A stretch of DNA of 64,000 bases from Ochrobactrum sp. CGA5. Its GTDB lineage: Bacteria; Pseudomonadota; Alphaproteobacteria; Rhizobiales; Rhizobiaceae. The notes beneath the pieces were generated by a model. The model was not told the origin of the DNA and ran no database searches. It saw only the letters and a list, made by a program, of their open reading frames with translations. The stretch spans positions 786,539 to 850,538 of the forward strand of contig NZ_VCIG01000038.1 of the NCBI RefSeq assembly GCF_006345815.1. The letters run 5' to 3'. The translations under genes and the position numbers were made by a program. This document shows positions 8,213 through 17,617 of this stretch, piece after piece. Position 1 is the first letter of the stretch. Every line of letters begins with the position of its first letter.

Positions 8213-9037
8213 CTAAATTCCTTCGCCCAGCATCTGGTCCATGACACGGGAAGGTTCGGCGCAGCCTGTATCGCCGATGATACGGGCCGGTACACCGGCA
8301 ACCGTAACATTGTTCGGTACGGGTTTCAGAACCACCGAACCGGCTGCAATTTTGGAGCAGTGTCCGACCTCGATATTGCCGAGAATTTTCGCGCCAGCAC
8401 CGATCAGCACGCCATGGCGGATTTTCGGGTGGCGGTCGCCGCTCGATTTCCCTGTGCCGCCAAGTGTGACACCGTGGAGGATCGAAACATTGTCTTCGAC
8501 CGAGGCCGTTTCGCCGACAACAAGCCCGGTCGCATGATCAAGGAACAGGCCGCTGCCAAGCCGCGCGGCTGGATGAATATCGGTCTGGAAGATCGAGGAC
8601 GAACGGCTCTGAAGATAATAGGCAAAATCCTTGCGTCCTTCATTGTAGAGCCAATGCGCCAGACGATGGGTCTGAATCGCATGAAAGCCCTTCAGATAAA
8701 GGATCGGGTCCATAAAGCGGCTATAGGCCGGATCGCGATCATAAACCGCCTGAATATCGACGCGCACAATCTGCGACCAATCCGGATTGGCAGCCAGCAT
8801 GGCATCAAAGGTCTGGCGCAAAATATCGGCGCTCAGATCGGCATGACCGAGACGCTCGGAAATCCGATGCATGACCGCATCTTCAAGGCTCGGCTGATTG
8901 AGGATCGTGGCGTAGAGAAACGTACCCAGCACGGGGTCGTTCTTGGCTGCTTCCTCCGCTTCGGCACGGACAGAATGCCAGATGGGATCGACCTGGCCCA
9001 GACCGGGGGTGGCTTTCGCTGATGTGCGAACGGACAT
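8213..9037 (-). CDS. cysE: Serine O-acetyltransferase
   Basis: Makes O-acetyl-L-serine from serine and acetyl-CoA, the entry step of cysteine synthesis. The 274-residue protein has the helical N-terminal SATase domain (about 15-125, with DPVLGTFLYATILNQPSLED-type helix) and a C-terminal hexapeptide beta-helix (about 150-255), including DIHPAARLGSGLFLDHATG with the catalytic Asp and His. The start is ATG 9037, because GGAG sits 7 nt upstream; the ATG at 9043 is too close to that site and the GTG at 9058 lacks one. It is likely feedback-regulated by cysteine at the protein level, as in the family. Confidence 0.94.
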   Translation of the reverse strand: MSVRTSAKATPGLGQVDPIWHSVRAEAEEAAKNDPVLGTFLYATILNQPSLEDAVMHRISERLGHADLSADILRQTFDAMLAANPDWSQIVRVDIQAVYDRDPAYSRFMDPILYLKGFHAIQTHRLAHWLYNEGRKDFAYYLQSRSSSIFQTDIHPAARLGSGLFLDHATGLVVGETASVEDNVSILHGVTLGGTGKSSGDRHPKIRHGVLIGAGAKILGNIEVGHCSKIAAGSVVLKPVPNNVTVAGVPARIIGDTGCAEPSRVMDQMLGEGI

Positions 9038-9206
9038 ATGCATACTCCAGTTTTGCACCGTGGAAGGGGAGACGGCAGTCGAACTTCCCGCTCAGCCCTT
9101 GCACCGCAATACGAGCTCGGTGCGCAGCATAACTTAAAATGCTTTACCTTGACACAGCTGAATTTGACGCGCCCCTTAAGTGCGCTCTTTGTGCAGGATC
9201 AAATCC

Positions 9207-9980
9207 CTATAAAAGTGGATTTTCTTTTAGAAACTGCAACACCGCCTGCTTGTAAACTTTGTCACCCACCGCCAGCATATGGTCGCGACCCGGAATATCG
9301 ACGGCCCGTCCATTTGGCAGAAGATCGGCGAGTTCCTGCGCGCTGCCAGCAATATCGTCCGTCGTGCCGACAGCCACGAGAACAGGCTGGATAATGCGTG
9401 CTATCGCGGCAGCTGAAACCAACTCCTTGGAAGTAATCACACAAGCCGCAAGGGCGATACGGTCGCTCTTGGTCTGATCGGCAAATTTGCGGAACATCTG
9501 TCCACGTGGATGGGTGATCGTGGTTGGGTCTTCTGCAAGCAGCGCCTCACCGATCGGCTCCCAATCGCCAGCGCCCGTCACCATACCGATGCCAAGGCCA
9601 CCAAAAACAGCGCTCTGAACGCGCGCGGCATGTTCAATTGCCAGAAATGCGGAAATGCGCGCGCCCATCGAATAACCCATGACGTGGGCTCTTTCGATCC
9701 CCAGGTGGTCTAGAAGTGCTGCAGCGTCTGACGCCATTTTGGTGGGCGTGTATTCATCCGCATCATGGGGTTTCGCTGAAAGTCCATGCCCGCGATTATC
9801 AATGGCAATGACGCGATATCCAGCTTCGGTCAGCGTACGGAACCAGCCGGGCGAAACCCAGTTGACGAGACTCGAAGACGCAAAGCCGTGAATGAGCAGG
9901 ATCGGATCGCCTTCTCCGTCCTGACGGTATGCCAGACGCAAGCCATCATGTTCGAAATATTCGATGTCGAGGGCACTCAC
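9207..9980 (-). CDS. Alpha/beta-hydrolase
   Basis: A 257-residue single-domain alpha/beta-hydrolase. The oxyanion HGFASS motif is at about 31-36, the nucleophile elbow GYSMGA at about 101-106, an acidic residue follows the strand VLVAVGTTDD and the catalytic His is in GRDHML near 235. There is no signal peptide, so it is cytosolic. The substrate cannot be told from sequence; esterase, haloperoxidase-like or C-C hydrolase roles are all possible. Confidence 0.85.
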   Translation of the reverse strand: MSALDIEYFEHDGLRLAYRQDGEGDPILLIHGFASSSLVNWVSPGWFRTLTEAGYRVIAIDNRGHGLSAKPHDADEYTPTKMASDAAALLDHLGIERAHVMGYSMGARISAFLAIEHAARVQSAVFGGLGIGMVTGAGDWEPIGEALLAEDPTTITHPRGQMFRKFADQTKSDRIALAACVITSKELVSAAAIARIIQPVLVAVGTTDDIAGSAQELADLLPNGRAVDIPGRDHMLAVGDKVYKQAVLQFLKENPLL

Positions 9981-10013
9981 CTGTCTATTCCTTTTAATCG
10001 TATTGTCTTGATA

Positions 10014-10520
10014 TCAAGACTTGCACGCACTGCAGATCACGCGATGGATAGCTTTGTCACCAAGCTTTATACCAGTCCGTTTGACCGTACCGGCCAGAAG
10101 TTCAACGACATACGCCGCTGGAACTTCAGATGAAATGATATTTTCGGAGAAGGGCACTGCATTTTCGTGAATAGCCGATACACGCCCCTTATCGTCAAGA
10201 AAGACCATATCGAGCGGCAGCGGCGTATTCTGCATCCACATCATAATCCGGCGCATTTCGCCAAACACGAAGATCATCGCCCGATCCTTGGGAAAGTCCG
10301 TACGCCACATCAGGCCGCGCATACGCGCATCCTCGCTTTCTGCCACTTCCAGCGCAAAATTCACCTTATTGCCACTGGCGGTGATGAATGTCAGCGGTTC
10401 CTTGTCTACCGGCAGCCGCATCGGCTGTGTTTCATCGGCCTGAGCTGCGAATGCGAAGAAAACAAATGCTAAAGCAAGAAAAATGCGGCCCATACCCTGC
10501 CCAATCAGATTAACAAACAC
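10014..10520 (-). CDS. DUF192 family exported protein
   Basis: A protein of up to 168 residues with an N-terminal signal peptide (hydrophobic LALAFVFFAFAAQA) followed by one DUF192 domain (about 45-160). Family marks visible are RGLMWR, the FVFGEMRRIMMWMQNT stretch with its conserved W/M-N-T, and PLDMVFLD. The longest reading starts at GTG 10520; ATG 10493 is an alternative that keeps the signal peptide. It lies 100 bp downstream of the cold-shock gene on the same strand, a pairing common in alphaproteobacteria. Function is unknown. Confidence 0.83.
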   Translation of the reverse strand: MFVNLIGQGMGRIFLALAFVFFAFAAQADETQPMRLPVDKEPLTFITASGNKVNFALEVAESEDARMRGLMWRTDFPKDRAMIFVFGEMRRIMMWMQNTPLPLDMVFLDDKGRVSAIHENAVPFSENIISSEVPAAYVVELLAGTVKRTGIKLGDKAIHRVICSACKS

Positions 10521-10620
10521 GCTCGAAACCTATCAATGGGACAGGATGACGACAAGACCACCCAGGCCGCACAAAGCGACCTTCACCTGCTTGTTACAAG
10601 AATTGAGATTTTGGCGTGTT

Positions 10621-11202
10621 CTAATGGGAAACCGGGATTGCTGTGCCAATATCCGGGTGGATTTCAGCAGCCATCAGGCCCTTGTCACCCTCACCGAAAC
10701 GGATGAGCACGACCTGACCCGGTCGAAGTTCCATCATGCCGAAACGACGCAGCGTTTCCATGTGAATGAATATATCTTCCGTCCCTTCACCGCGCGTCAG
10801 GAAACCGAAGCCCTTGGTGCGGTTAAACCACTTGACGATCACCCGCTCAAGGCCGCTAGACGGTGTAACAGTCACATGGGTGCGCTGCGGTGGCATCTGC
10901 GCCGGGTGAACAGCGGAAGAAGTATCCATCGACAGGACGCGGAAACATTGCAGGCCGCGATCACCATTGCGCACCTCACAAACGATGCGCGCACCTTCCA
11001 GAGCAGTCTGAAAGCCATCGCGACGCAGTGACGTCACATGAAGAAGAACATCATTGAGGCCCGGCTGGTCTGGAACAATGAAGCCGTAGCCTTTTGCTAC
11101 GTCGAACCATTTGATATGGCCCGATACTTCGATGATATCGCCCAACTCGTCCGAGGCGTGCTGGCTGTGAAACTGGTCATTTGACACAGACTTGTCCGCC
11201 AT
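10621..11202 (-). CDS. Cold-shock protein with two CSD domains
   Basis: A 193-residue RNA/DNA-binding protein with two cold-shock domains, at about 25-90 and 125-190. Each has an RNP1-type motif (KGYGFIV and KGFGFLT) and an RNP2-like motif (VLLHV and IFIHM). ATG 11202 is chosen because AGGAGGGG lies 8 nt upstream; the longer reading to 11256 begins inside that ribosome site region. Two-domain CSD proteins are a typical alphaproteobacterial form. Unlike E. coli CspA-type proteins it is long, and the linker between domains is Pro/Ser-rich. Confidence 0.9.
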   Translation of the reverse strand: MADKSVSNDQFHSQHASDELGDIIEVSGHIKWFDVAKGYGFIVPDQPGLNDVLLHVTSLRRDGFQTALEGARIVCEVRNGDRGLQCFRVLSMDTSSAVHPAQMPPQRTHVTVTPSSGLERVIVKWFNRTKGFGFLTRGEGTEDIFIHMETLRRFGMMELRPGQVVLIRFGEGDKGLMAAEIHPDIGTAIPVSH

Positions 11203-11570
11203 GCGTTCGCCCCTCCTCTGTTCTTCTGTTGCGATTCCGACCTGATTCTTGTCCAAAGAATAACACTTCCTTAACCGGAGGCGGCAAGCCCAAACTTGCG
11301 TTCGTCCCCATGAAGACTACAGACTTCACAGTTTCATGGTTACTTTTCCCGGCCCGACAACAATTTGAAACTGCCCCACCCCCTGAAATATGGCCGGTCA
11401 CCGAATTGGCAATGATATATCCGGGAGATTTCCGGTCACATCTGCCGCTCAAAGTTTTTGAACGTCACTCTGTCCGTGATAGCCTGATGTTCACTCTCCG
11501 ACATCGGATTCGACGTAATTGTGTTGTCCGAACGTCAGCCGCCCGAATTACAACAGCCTAGGAAAAGACT
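11203..11570. other. Divergent intergenic region between cold-shock gene and gloA
   Basis: This 368-bp gap holds the ribosome sites of both flanking genes (AGGAGGGG for the cold-shock gene, AGGAAAAG for gloA). I see no further gene or strong promoter. Its length is compatible with a long cold-shock 5' leader. Confidence 0.4.
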
Positions 11571-12011
11571 ATGCGCTATCTGCACACGATGGTCCGAATT
11601 CGCGACATCGACGAATCTCTCGATTTTTATGTAAACAAACTCGGCCTTGAAGAAATCCGTCGCACCGACAATGAAAAAGGCCGCTTCACGCTGATCTTTC
11701 TCGCAGCTCCCTCCGATACGGACCGGGCAAAGGCAGAGCGGGCACCGGAACTTGAGCTCACCTTCAACTGGGACCCGGAAACCTATACCGGCGGGCGGAA
11801 TTTCGGCCATCTCGCCTATATGGTCGATGACATCTATGACACGTGCCAGAAGCTGCAGGATGCAGGTGTCACCATCAATCGTCCACCGCGTGACGGACAT
11901 ATGGCCTTCATCAAGTCGCCCGATGGTATCTCCATTGAGCTGATCCAGAAGGGTGACCGTCTGGCTCCACAGGAACCATGGGCTTCCGCCGAAAACGTCG
12001 GTAGCTGGTAA
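11571..12011 (+). CDS. gloA: Lactoylglutathione lyase (glyoxalase I)
   Basis: Isomerises the methylglyoxal-glutathione hemithioacetal to S-lactoylglutathione. The 146-residue VOC-fold protein has the two beta-alpha-beta modules. Likely metal ligands are His4 in LHTMV, Glu in ELELTFNW, His in FGHLAY and Glu in GISIELIQ. AGGAAAAG precedes the ATG. It is a single-domain bacterial GloA of normal length, monocistronic and closed by a hairpin repeat and a terminator. Confidence 0.93.
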   Translation: MRYLHTMVRIRDIDESLDFYVNKLGLEEIRRTDNEKGRFTLIFLAAPSDTDRAKAERAPELELTFNWDPETYTGGRNFGHLAYMVDDIYDTCQKLQDAGVTINRPPRDGHMAFIKSPDGISIELIQKGDRLAPQEPWASAENVGSW

Positions 12012-12021
12012 CAGAGCCGTC

Positions 12022-12059
12022 TCCCGAAAGTGAGAACCGGTTTCGGGAAAAAACATGCG
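12022..12059 (+). repeat. Half copy of a Rhizobiales-type palindromic intergenic repeat
   Basis: TCCCGAAA (12022-12029) pairs with TTTCGGGA (12041-12048) and is followed by a CATGCGC tail. The order and sequence match the first half of the larger element at 44735-44834, so both belong to one dispersed repeat family. Confidence 0.6.
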
Positions 12060-12064
12060 CAAAC

Positions 12065-12094
12065 AAAAAGCCCGGTCGCGAGACCGGGCTTTTT
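12065..12094. terminator. Bidirectional Rho-independent terminator
   Basis: AAAAAGCCCGGTC and GACCGGGCTTTTT form a stem with loop GCGA (12078-12081). It lies between the convergent gloA and Tim44-domain genes and has A/T tracts suiting both strands. Confidence 0.9.
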
Positions 12095-12107
12095 CAATAC
12101 TGAAAGG

Positions 12108-13166
12108 TTATTCCGTTCCCTGAATGGCTGCGAGAAGCCATTCCCCACCATCTGTACGCGTGAACGTCCAGAATTCGACGCTTTCGACCGGCTCATCAGG
12201 ATTGCCTTCAACGACTGCACCGGTATTGCGGTCCAGCATCACGTCGATCGCCGAATAGCGGATTGCAACGGTTGCGTATTCAACATTGCCTTCGCGCCAG
12301 GCTTCGGAAACATCGCCCTGCAACAGTTTGACGTCCTTCACTTCATTGCGCATGCCGCTGGAAGCGATCTCGCCCAGTTCTTCGGCCAGATAGGACATGG
12401 CTTCTGGCGTGGCAAGCTTGCGCAGCGCTGCATAATCCTCACGGCCATAGGCAGTCTGGACTTCAGAAAGCATCTGTTCAAAACGATCCAGATCCTCTTG
12501 GCCGACGTCCATCGGCTCATCTTCGACTGCCGGGGCGGCAGGCGTTACCGGAGTGCCTGTCTGCTTGGTCTCGAACGGGTTCACTGATGGCGTGCGGCCG
12601 CCAGAACCGGCCTGAGAGCTGGCACGAGAACTGGCTTGCGGTGCTGCGGTCTTTGCCGCACCGAAAGGCTGTGCACCTGCGTTGCCAGCGCCTGCCGCAG
12701 CCGGCTGGCGGCGATTTGCGAACATGCGCATGACGAACATTGCAATGAGCGCAATCACGGCGACCTGCAGGATCAGCCCGAACATACCGGCAAGACCGCC
12801 AAGACCATTACCGAGCAGCATGCCGATCAGACCACCGACCAGAAGACCACCCAACATGGAACGACCGAAATTTCCGAACATGCCGCCGGAACGCTGCGCC
12901 TGCGCGGCATTCTGTGCACCTGCGGCACCCGGACGGTTGGTCTGGGTCGCACCGGTATTCGGCGTCATGGAACGTTCCATCGGGGCAGCGTTGTTAGGTG
13001 CGGTGCGTGTTGGCGCTGGCGCCTGATAGGTACGCGCGCCTCGGCTGCCGAAACCGCCACCGCCCGCGCGGCGAGCCTCGGCGAAATCAACCGCAGCAAA
13101 AGTGGCAATCAAGCCCAACACCATCGCAGCAGTCAGTTTGGTCAGGCGGCTTCCAGAACCCGGCAT
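12108..13166 (-). CDS. Tim44-like domain membrane protein
   Basis: A 352-residue protein with an N-terminal signal or anchor segment ending near FAAVDFAEA. It continues with a low-complexity A/G/P/T-rich stretch (about 30-90) and two glycine-rich hydrophobic segments (about 95-150, with GLLVGGLIGMLLGNGLGG and VAVIALIAMFVM). A second A/P-rich linker leads to a C-terminal Tim44-like domain (about 220-350, from LDRFEQMLSEVQTAYGRED). ATG 13166 is preferred: GGAG lies 6 nt upstream, while the in-frame GTG at 13178 overlaps that ribosome site. Mitochondrial Tim44 acts in protein import; the bacterial role is unknown. Confidence 0.82.
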   Translation of the reverse strand: MPGSGSRLTKLTAAMVLGLIATFAAVDFAEARRAGGGGFGSRGARTYQAPAPTRTAPNNAAPMERSMTPNTGATQTNRPGAAGAQNAAQAQRSGGMFGNFGRSMLGGLLVGGLIGMLLGNGLGGLAGMFGLILQVAVIALIAMFVMRMFANRRQPAAAGAGNAGAQPFGAAKTAAPQASSRASSQAGSGGRTPSVNPFETKQTGTPVTPAAPAVEDEPMDVGQEDLDRFEQMLSEVQTAYGREDYAALRKLATPEAMSYLAEELGEIASSGMRNEVKDVKLLQGDVSEAWREGNVEYATVAIRYSAIDVMLDRNTGAVVEGNPDEPVESVEFWTFTRTDGGEWLLAAIQGTE

Positions 13167-13284
13167 CGGTTTCTCCACTTAGAGTCATGTTTGAATGTTT
13201 AAATGCACATATGGGAATTCGCCCCCTCGCCTCACAAGAGCGTGAAGACAAAAAATACAGAAATTTCAAATAGACCCAGAATTG

Positions 13285-15069
13285 TTAAACGGGCGACGCC
13301 GCATCCAGAATCTGTATCTGAGGCGTGACGGAGCCATTCCAATGATTGAGCGACAGATTGCCTGCCACATGCACGCTCTGGCCGATATTGTTGAAGAGGA
13401 AGCGCCCCAAGTCACCCTCAGCCGCCCGGAAGGCTATGGCGTTGACGCGCTTTCCGTCCGCACCACGCAACGCAACGCGCACATGATCTCGTCCGACGCC
13501 GCGCACATCAACCAATACATGATGCGGCAGCGCCAATATTGGCTGCGGATGCGCCGAACCGTATGGGCCAGCCTTCTGCAAGGCTTCATAGAGCGATACC
13601 GTTGCGCCCGACGCAGCCAATGCACCGTCGATAGACAGGCTCTGGTTTTCACGCAGGCGCGAAACGATATGCGCCGATTCTTCTTCGAGATAAGCGCGCA
13701 ACGCACCAAGATTGCTGCGCTCGATGGTGATGCCAGCCGCCATGGCGTGGCCGCCCCCCTTGACGAGCAGTCCCCGCTCCATCGCGCCCCGGACCAGTTT
13801 GCCCAGATCAAGCCCCATGATGGAACGACCGGAACCCGATCCGACACCATTGGCGTTGAAAGCAATGGCAAAGGCGGGCCTGCGGGCCTTTTCCTTGAGC
13901 CTTGAGGCCAGCAACCCGACGATACCCGGATGCCAGCGGTCACTTGCCGTCACGATCACCGATGCACCTGCACCGCCAGAGATTTCCAGCGAAGCTTCAG
14001 CTTCGGCTTCCATAAGCATCTCGGCTTCCATCGCCTGACGCTCCTGATTGAGCCGGTCGAGTTCCACAGCAATACGATCCGCTGTTGCAGGATCATCCAG
14101 TGTCAGCAGTCGAGCGCCAAGCCCCGCATCGCCGATGCGCCCGCCAGCATTGATACGTGGTCCGATGAGATAGCCTAGATGAAAAACATTAAGCGGCTCG
14201 CCGATACGGGCAACGCGTGCCAAGGCAGCAAGCCCAACATTGCTCTGCGAACGCGCAACAACCAGCCCTTTGACCACGAAAGCGCGATTGACGCCGGTTA
14301 ACGGCACAACATCGCAGACAGTTGCAAGCGCCACGAGATCGAGCAGGGAAAGCAGGTCAGGGCCCGGGCCCTTGCCGCGTTCGCGCAAGATTTTGCTCAC
14401 CTGTACCAAAGTCAGGAAGACAACGCCCGCAGCACAAAGGTGCCCCTGCTGCGAAATATCGTCCTCGCGGTTGGGATTGACGATAGCCACCGCATCTTCC
14501 GGCAGATCGCCACCGACCTGATGGTGATCGAGAACGACAACATCCGCCCCTGCCTGCCTGGCAGCCGTGATGGACGGTGCACTGTTGGTGCCGCAATCGA
14601 CCGTAACGATAAGGGTCGCACCCTTGGCCACCAGATCGCGCATGGCATCTGGATTGGGACCGTACCCTTCAAAAATCCGGTCGGGAATATAGATGGAGTG
14701 CTGAATGCCATAATGTTTGAGAACACGCGCCATCAGGGCAGAAGAACATGCCCCATCGACATCGTAGTCGCCGAAAATAGCCACAGTCTCGCGGCGCAGA
14801 ATGGCATCGGCAATCCGCCCTGCCGCATTCTCCATATCGGTGAGCGTCGCCGGATCGGGCATGAGGTTGCGCAGCGTCGGATCGACGAATTCCGGCGCGC
14901 CTTCAACCGACACCCCCCGCCCGGCAAGCACGCGGGCAACCAGATCTGAAATGCCGTGGTGCTGTGCAATGGCAAGCGCCGTATTGGCCTCACGCAAGCC
15001 AAGCCGGTCGACCCATTTCTGTCCGGTTGCGGATTGTTTTATTCCGAGGAAAAAGCGATCTGTCGTCAT
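13285..15069 (-). CDS. recJ: Single-stranded-DNA-specific exonuclease RecJ
   Basis: A 5'-3' ssDNA exonuclease for recombination and mismatch repair. The 594-residue protein carries the DHH phosphoesterase core: DYDVDGACSSAL (about 99-110), DCGTN and the DHH motif in VVVLDHHQ (about 180). The DHHA1 domain follows (about 370-480, GGHAMAAGITIE), then the OB-like C-terminal domain. Length is normal for RecJ. It is transcribed toward the Tim44-domain gene and follows ddl's neighbourhood in reverse order; no operon partner is evident. Confidence 0.95.
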   Translation of the reverse strand: MTTDRFFLGIKQSATGQKWVDRLGLREANTALAIAQHHGISDLVARVLAGRGVSVEGAPEFVDPTLRNLMPDPATLTDMENAAGRIADAILRRETVAIFGDYDVDGACSSALMARVLKHYGIQHSIYIPDRIFEGYGPNPDAMRDLVAKGATLIVTVDCGTNSAPSITAARQAGADVVVLDHHQVGGDLPEDAVAIVNPNREDDISQQGHLCAAGVVFLTLVQVSKILRERGKGPGPDLLSLLDLVALATVCDVVPLTGVNRAFVVKGLVVARSQSNVGLAALARVARIGEPLNVFHLGYLIGPRINAGGRIGDAGLGARLLTLDDPATADRIAVELDRLNQERQAMEAEMLMEAEAEASLEISGGAGASVIVTASDRWHPGIVGLLASRLKEKARRPAFAIAFNANGVGSGSGRSIMGLDLGKLVRGAMERGLLVKGGGHAMAAGITIERSNLGALRAYLEEESAHIVSRLRENQSLSIDGALAASGATVSLYEALQKAGPYGSAHPQPILALPHHVLVDVRGVGRDHVRVALRGADGKRVNAIAFRAAEGDLGRFLFNNIGQSVHVAGNLSLNHWNGSVTPQIQILDAASPV

Positions 15070-15085
15070 GATCCCTTAAAGACAC

Positions 15086-15112
15086 AAAAGGCGGCACCTT
15101 GGCAATGCCGCC
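15086..15112 (-). terminator. Rho-independent terminator of ddl
   Basis: On the minus strand GGCGGCA pairs with TGCCGCC and is followed by TTTTGTGTC. It lies about 27 bp beyond the ddl stop and just before recJ. Confidence 0.7.
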
Positions 15113-15138
15113 TGCAATTTATCGGCACGCAACTCGCC

Positions 15139-16215
15139 TCAGTTCGTGCGGGCAGCCCTCGCCAGCCCCTGCGCCACAAGCCGGTTGACGACTTCCGGAT
15201 ATCTGATGCCGCTGATCGCCATCACCTTGGAATACATGCTGATATCGGTAAAACCGGGAATGGTGTTGATCTCGTTGAGAAGGAAGCGCATGTCGGTCGT
15301 GACAAAGAAATCAACACGCGCCATGCCGTCACAACCGAGTGCCAGAAATGCTTTTGCAGCGACGCCACGCATTTCATTCTCGATTTCTTGCGGCAGTTCG
15401 GCGGGCACTTTCAGCGCAGCGCCATCCGCGTCGATATATTTGGCATCGTAGGTGTAAAAGCCGTGGCTTTCCGCCGGAACGATTTCCCCGGTTCGCGAGA
15501 CGAACAGGCCACGATTTTCGTCTTCAAGAACACCGCATTCTATCTCGCGCCCCTGAATGAACTCTTCCGCCAGAAGCTTGTCGTCATGGCGAAAACCTTG
15601 GGAAAGCGCATGATCAAAATCTGCTTCCGTCTGCACCTTGCTGACGCCGACCGAAGACCCCTGCCGTGCAGGCTTGATGAAAATGGGCAGGCCCAGCGCC
15701 TCTTTCAATTCATTGAAAGACGGGGCCGCATGGCGTGTGATCGTCACTGCACGAGCCACCGGAATACCCGCTTCCCTCAGCAGGCGCTTGGCAATATCCT
15801 TGTCGAGCGCATTGGCCGATCCACATATACCGCAGCCCGCCAGCGGCACACGCGCAACTTCCGTCAACCCCTGCACGCTGCCGTCCTCGCCATGCAGACC
15901 GTGCAAGACCGGAAAGACGACATCGATCTTTGCAAGCTCATAAGGCGTCCCGGTTGCGGGAATCGCGATAGCGCGCCCTCTCCCGCCCGGAAGTAAAGAA
16001 ATCTCCGTGCCTTGCGACGGACGCGCCAGTTCACCATCGGTAAAACGCGTCAAAAGCCACCGGCCCTCACGCGTAACGAACACAGGAACAGCTTCGTATC
16101 TGGCCGCATCCAGCGCTTTCATGACATTCGTTGCGGAAAGGATCGACACATCATGCTCGGCGGAACGTCCGCCAAAGAGTACGGCTATACGCAGCTTGTT
16201 CGACGTTCCGGTCAT
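15139..16215 (-). CDS. ddl: D-alanine--D-alanine ligase
   Basis: ATP-grasp enzyme that makes D-Ala-D-Ala for peptidoglycan precursors. The 358-residue protein has the N-terminal domain with LFGGRSAEHDVS (about 12-23), HGEDGSVQG, the central ATP-binding part (FIKPARQGSSVGVSK) and the C-terminal metal site MARVDFF...LLNEINTIPGF. ATG 16215 follows GGAG by 5 nt; the longer reading to 16308 has no family sequence. Its length and separate location resemble the DdlA type rather than the ftsQA-linked DdlB. Confidence 0.94.
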   Translation of the reverse strand: MTGTSNKLRIAVLFGGRSAEHDVSILSATNVMKALDAARYEAVPVFVTREGRWLLTRFTDGELARPSQGTEISLLPGGRGRAIAIPATGTPYELAKIDVVFPVLHGLHGEDGSVQGLTEVARVPLAGCGICGSANALDKDIAKRLLREAGIPVARAVTITRHAAPSFNELKEALGLPIFIKPARQGSSVGVSKVQTEADFDHALSQGFRHDDKLLAEEFIQGREIECGVLEDENRGLFVSRTGEIVPAESHGFYTYDAKYIDADGAALKVPAELPQEIENEMRGVAAKAFLALGCDGMARVDFFVTTDMRFLLNEINTIPGFTDISMYSKVMAISGIRYPEVVNRLVAQGLARAARTN

Positions 16216-16307
16216 GCCCGCTCCAAATATCCATGGTTGTAGAATTGCACTTAGTCCCGAACAAAATGACAAATCTTGGACCGTTCTGGAAAGGACCATA
16301 AAATGCA

Positions 16308-16337
16308 AATCCCGAAAAGCGCAGGGCTTTCCGGGAT
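16308..16337 (-). terminator. Long stem-loop after glpX
   Basis: ATCCCGAAAAGC (16309-16320) pairs with GCTTTCCGGGAT (16326-16337, one mismatch). On the minus strand it is followed by TTGCATTTTAT. It lies 35 bp after the glpX stop and before ddl. Confidence 0.65.
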
Positions 16338-16371
16338 CGGAATTCCATCGTTAGTTTTAACGCTATGAAGT

Positions 16372-17358
16372 CTAGAACTTTGACAGATCCTGATGCCGTG
16401 CCTTGATCTCGCGAACCGTCTGGGAGCTTGAACGCATGACGATGGTATGGGTTTGGATATAATCGCGGGCGAACTTAACACCGGAGAGCATGTTGCCGTC
16501 CGTTACGCCGGTAGCGGCAAAAAGCACGTCGCCCTTCGCCATTTCTTCCATTGTGTAGACCTTCTTCGGGTCTGCAATGCCCATCTTCGCGGCACGAGCG
16601 ATTTTTTCATCGGTATTGAGCTGCAAACGTCCCTGCATCTGGCCGCCAATGCAGCGCAGAGCGGCTGCGGCCAGAACGCCTTCCGGCGCGCCGCCAATAC
16701 CGATATAGATGTCGATGCCGGTTTCGTCCGGGTTTGTCGTGTGCATCACACCGGCCACGTCACCGTCACCGATAAGGCGGATCGCAGCGCCGGTTGCCCG
16801 CACTTCTTCAATCAGGCGCGCATGGCGCGGACGGTCCATGATGCAGGCCGTGATTTCATTCGGCTTCACACCCTTCGCCTTGGCAACGGACATGATGTTA
16901 TCCGTCGGGCTGGCGTCAAGATCCACCACACCCTTCGAGTAGCCAGGACCAACAGCGATCTTTTCCATGTAAACGTCAGGCGCGTAAAGCAGATTGCCCT
17001 TCTCGGCAATCGCGATGACGGCGAGCGAGTTCGGCAAATTCTTGGCGCAGATCGTCGTGCCTTCCAATGGATCAAGCGCAATATCGACGTCCGGGCCCTG
17101 CTTGGTTCCAACTTCTTCGCCGATATAGAGCATCGGCGCTTCGTCGCGTTCACCTTCACCGATAACAACCGTTCCGGCAATCGGAAGACGATTCAATTCC
17201 TGACGCATGGCATCAACAGCGGCCTGATCGGCAGCCATTTCGTCGCCACGGCCACGCAGCCTCGCCGCGGCTACCGCTGCACGCTCGGCCACGCGGACCA
17301 GTTCGAGTGTGAGAATGCGATCCAGTCCGTGGGGGTGCTGCTCTGCGGTCTTGGCCAT
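16372..17358 (-). CDS. glpX: Class II fructose-1,6-bisphosphatase
   Basis: Hydrolyses fructose-1,6-bisphosphate to fructose-6-phosphate in gluconeogenesis. The 328-residue protein shows family marks: GEGERDEAPMLYIGEEVG (metal-binding acidic loop), DPLEGTT, and IGIGGAPEGVLAAAAL near the C-terminal half. ATG 17358 is preferred because AGGAC lies about 10 nt upstream and the extension to 17451 is unlike the family. In Rhizobiales GlpX can be the main FBPase. An inverted repeat lies about 150 bp upstream. Confidence 0.94.
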   Translation of the reverse strand: MAKTAEQHPHGLDRILTLELVRVAERAAVAAARLRGRGDEMAADQAAVDAMRQELNRLPIAGTVVIGEGERDEAPMLYIGEEVGTKQGPDVDIALDPLEGTTICAKNLPNSLAVIAIAEKGNLLYAPDVYMEKIAVGPGYSKGVVDLDASPTDNIMSVAKAKGVKPNEITACIMDRPRHARLIEEVRATGAAIRLIGDGDVAGVMHTTNPDETGIDIYIGIGGAPEGVLAAAALRCIGGQMQGRLQLNTDEKIARAAKMGIADPKKVYTMEEMAKGDVLFAATGVTDGNMLSGVKFARDYIQTHTIVMRSSSQTVREIKARHQDLSKF

Positions 17359-17505
17359 TTGAACAAAGTCCTGAATTCGAATTGCGTGAGTGCGGCGCAT
17401 AAGACCGCGATTGCCGCCTCTTATAGCGACGCTGTGCAAACCTTTTGTCAAAGTCCCCCGCCCCTCGCAAGGGTGAGAAGGCTAAAAACATTGTACGCTC
17501 AAACT

Positions 17506-17520
17506 CTTAATCGATTTAAG
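17506..17520. promoter_or_regulatory. Inverted repeat upstream of glpX
   Basis: CTTAA (17506-17510) and TTAAG (17516-17520) flank TCGAT. On the minus strand a TACAAT hexamer follows 14 nt downstream and could be a -10 for glpX. This is an operator candidate of low certainty. Confidence 0.3.
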
Positions 17521-17617
17521 CTATACACGCTTCGTTTCATGTCCCGGTCGGATGTGAACGCCACACCCGGCCAGAAGTTGCAGAAACTTTTAAACAACCA
17601 AAAGACGTTGCAGGCAA

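Noticed and set aside
12338..12520. Many alternative-frame ORFs opposite recJ, Tim44, cobN and other long genes.
   Set aside because: High GC third positions give long antisense frames; none shows a family motif or ribosome site.
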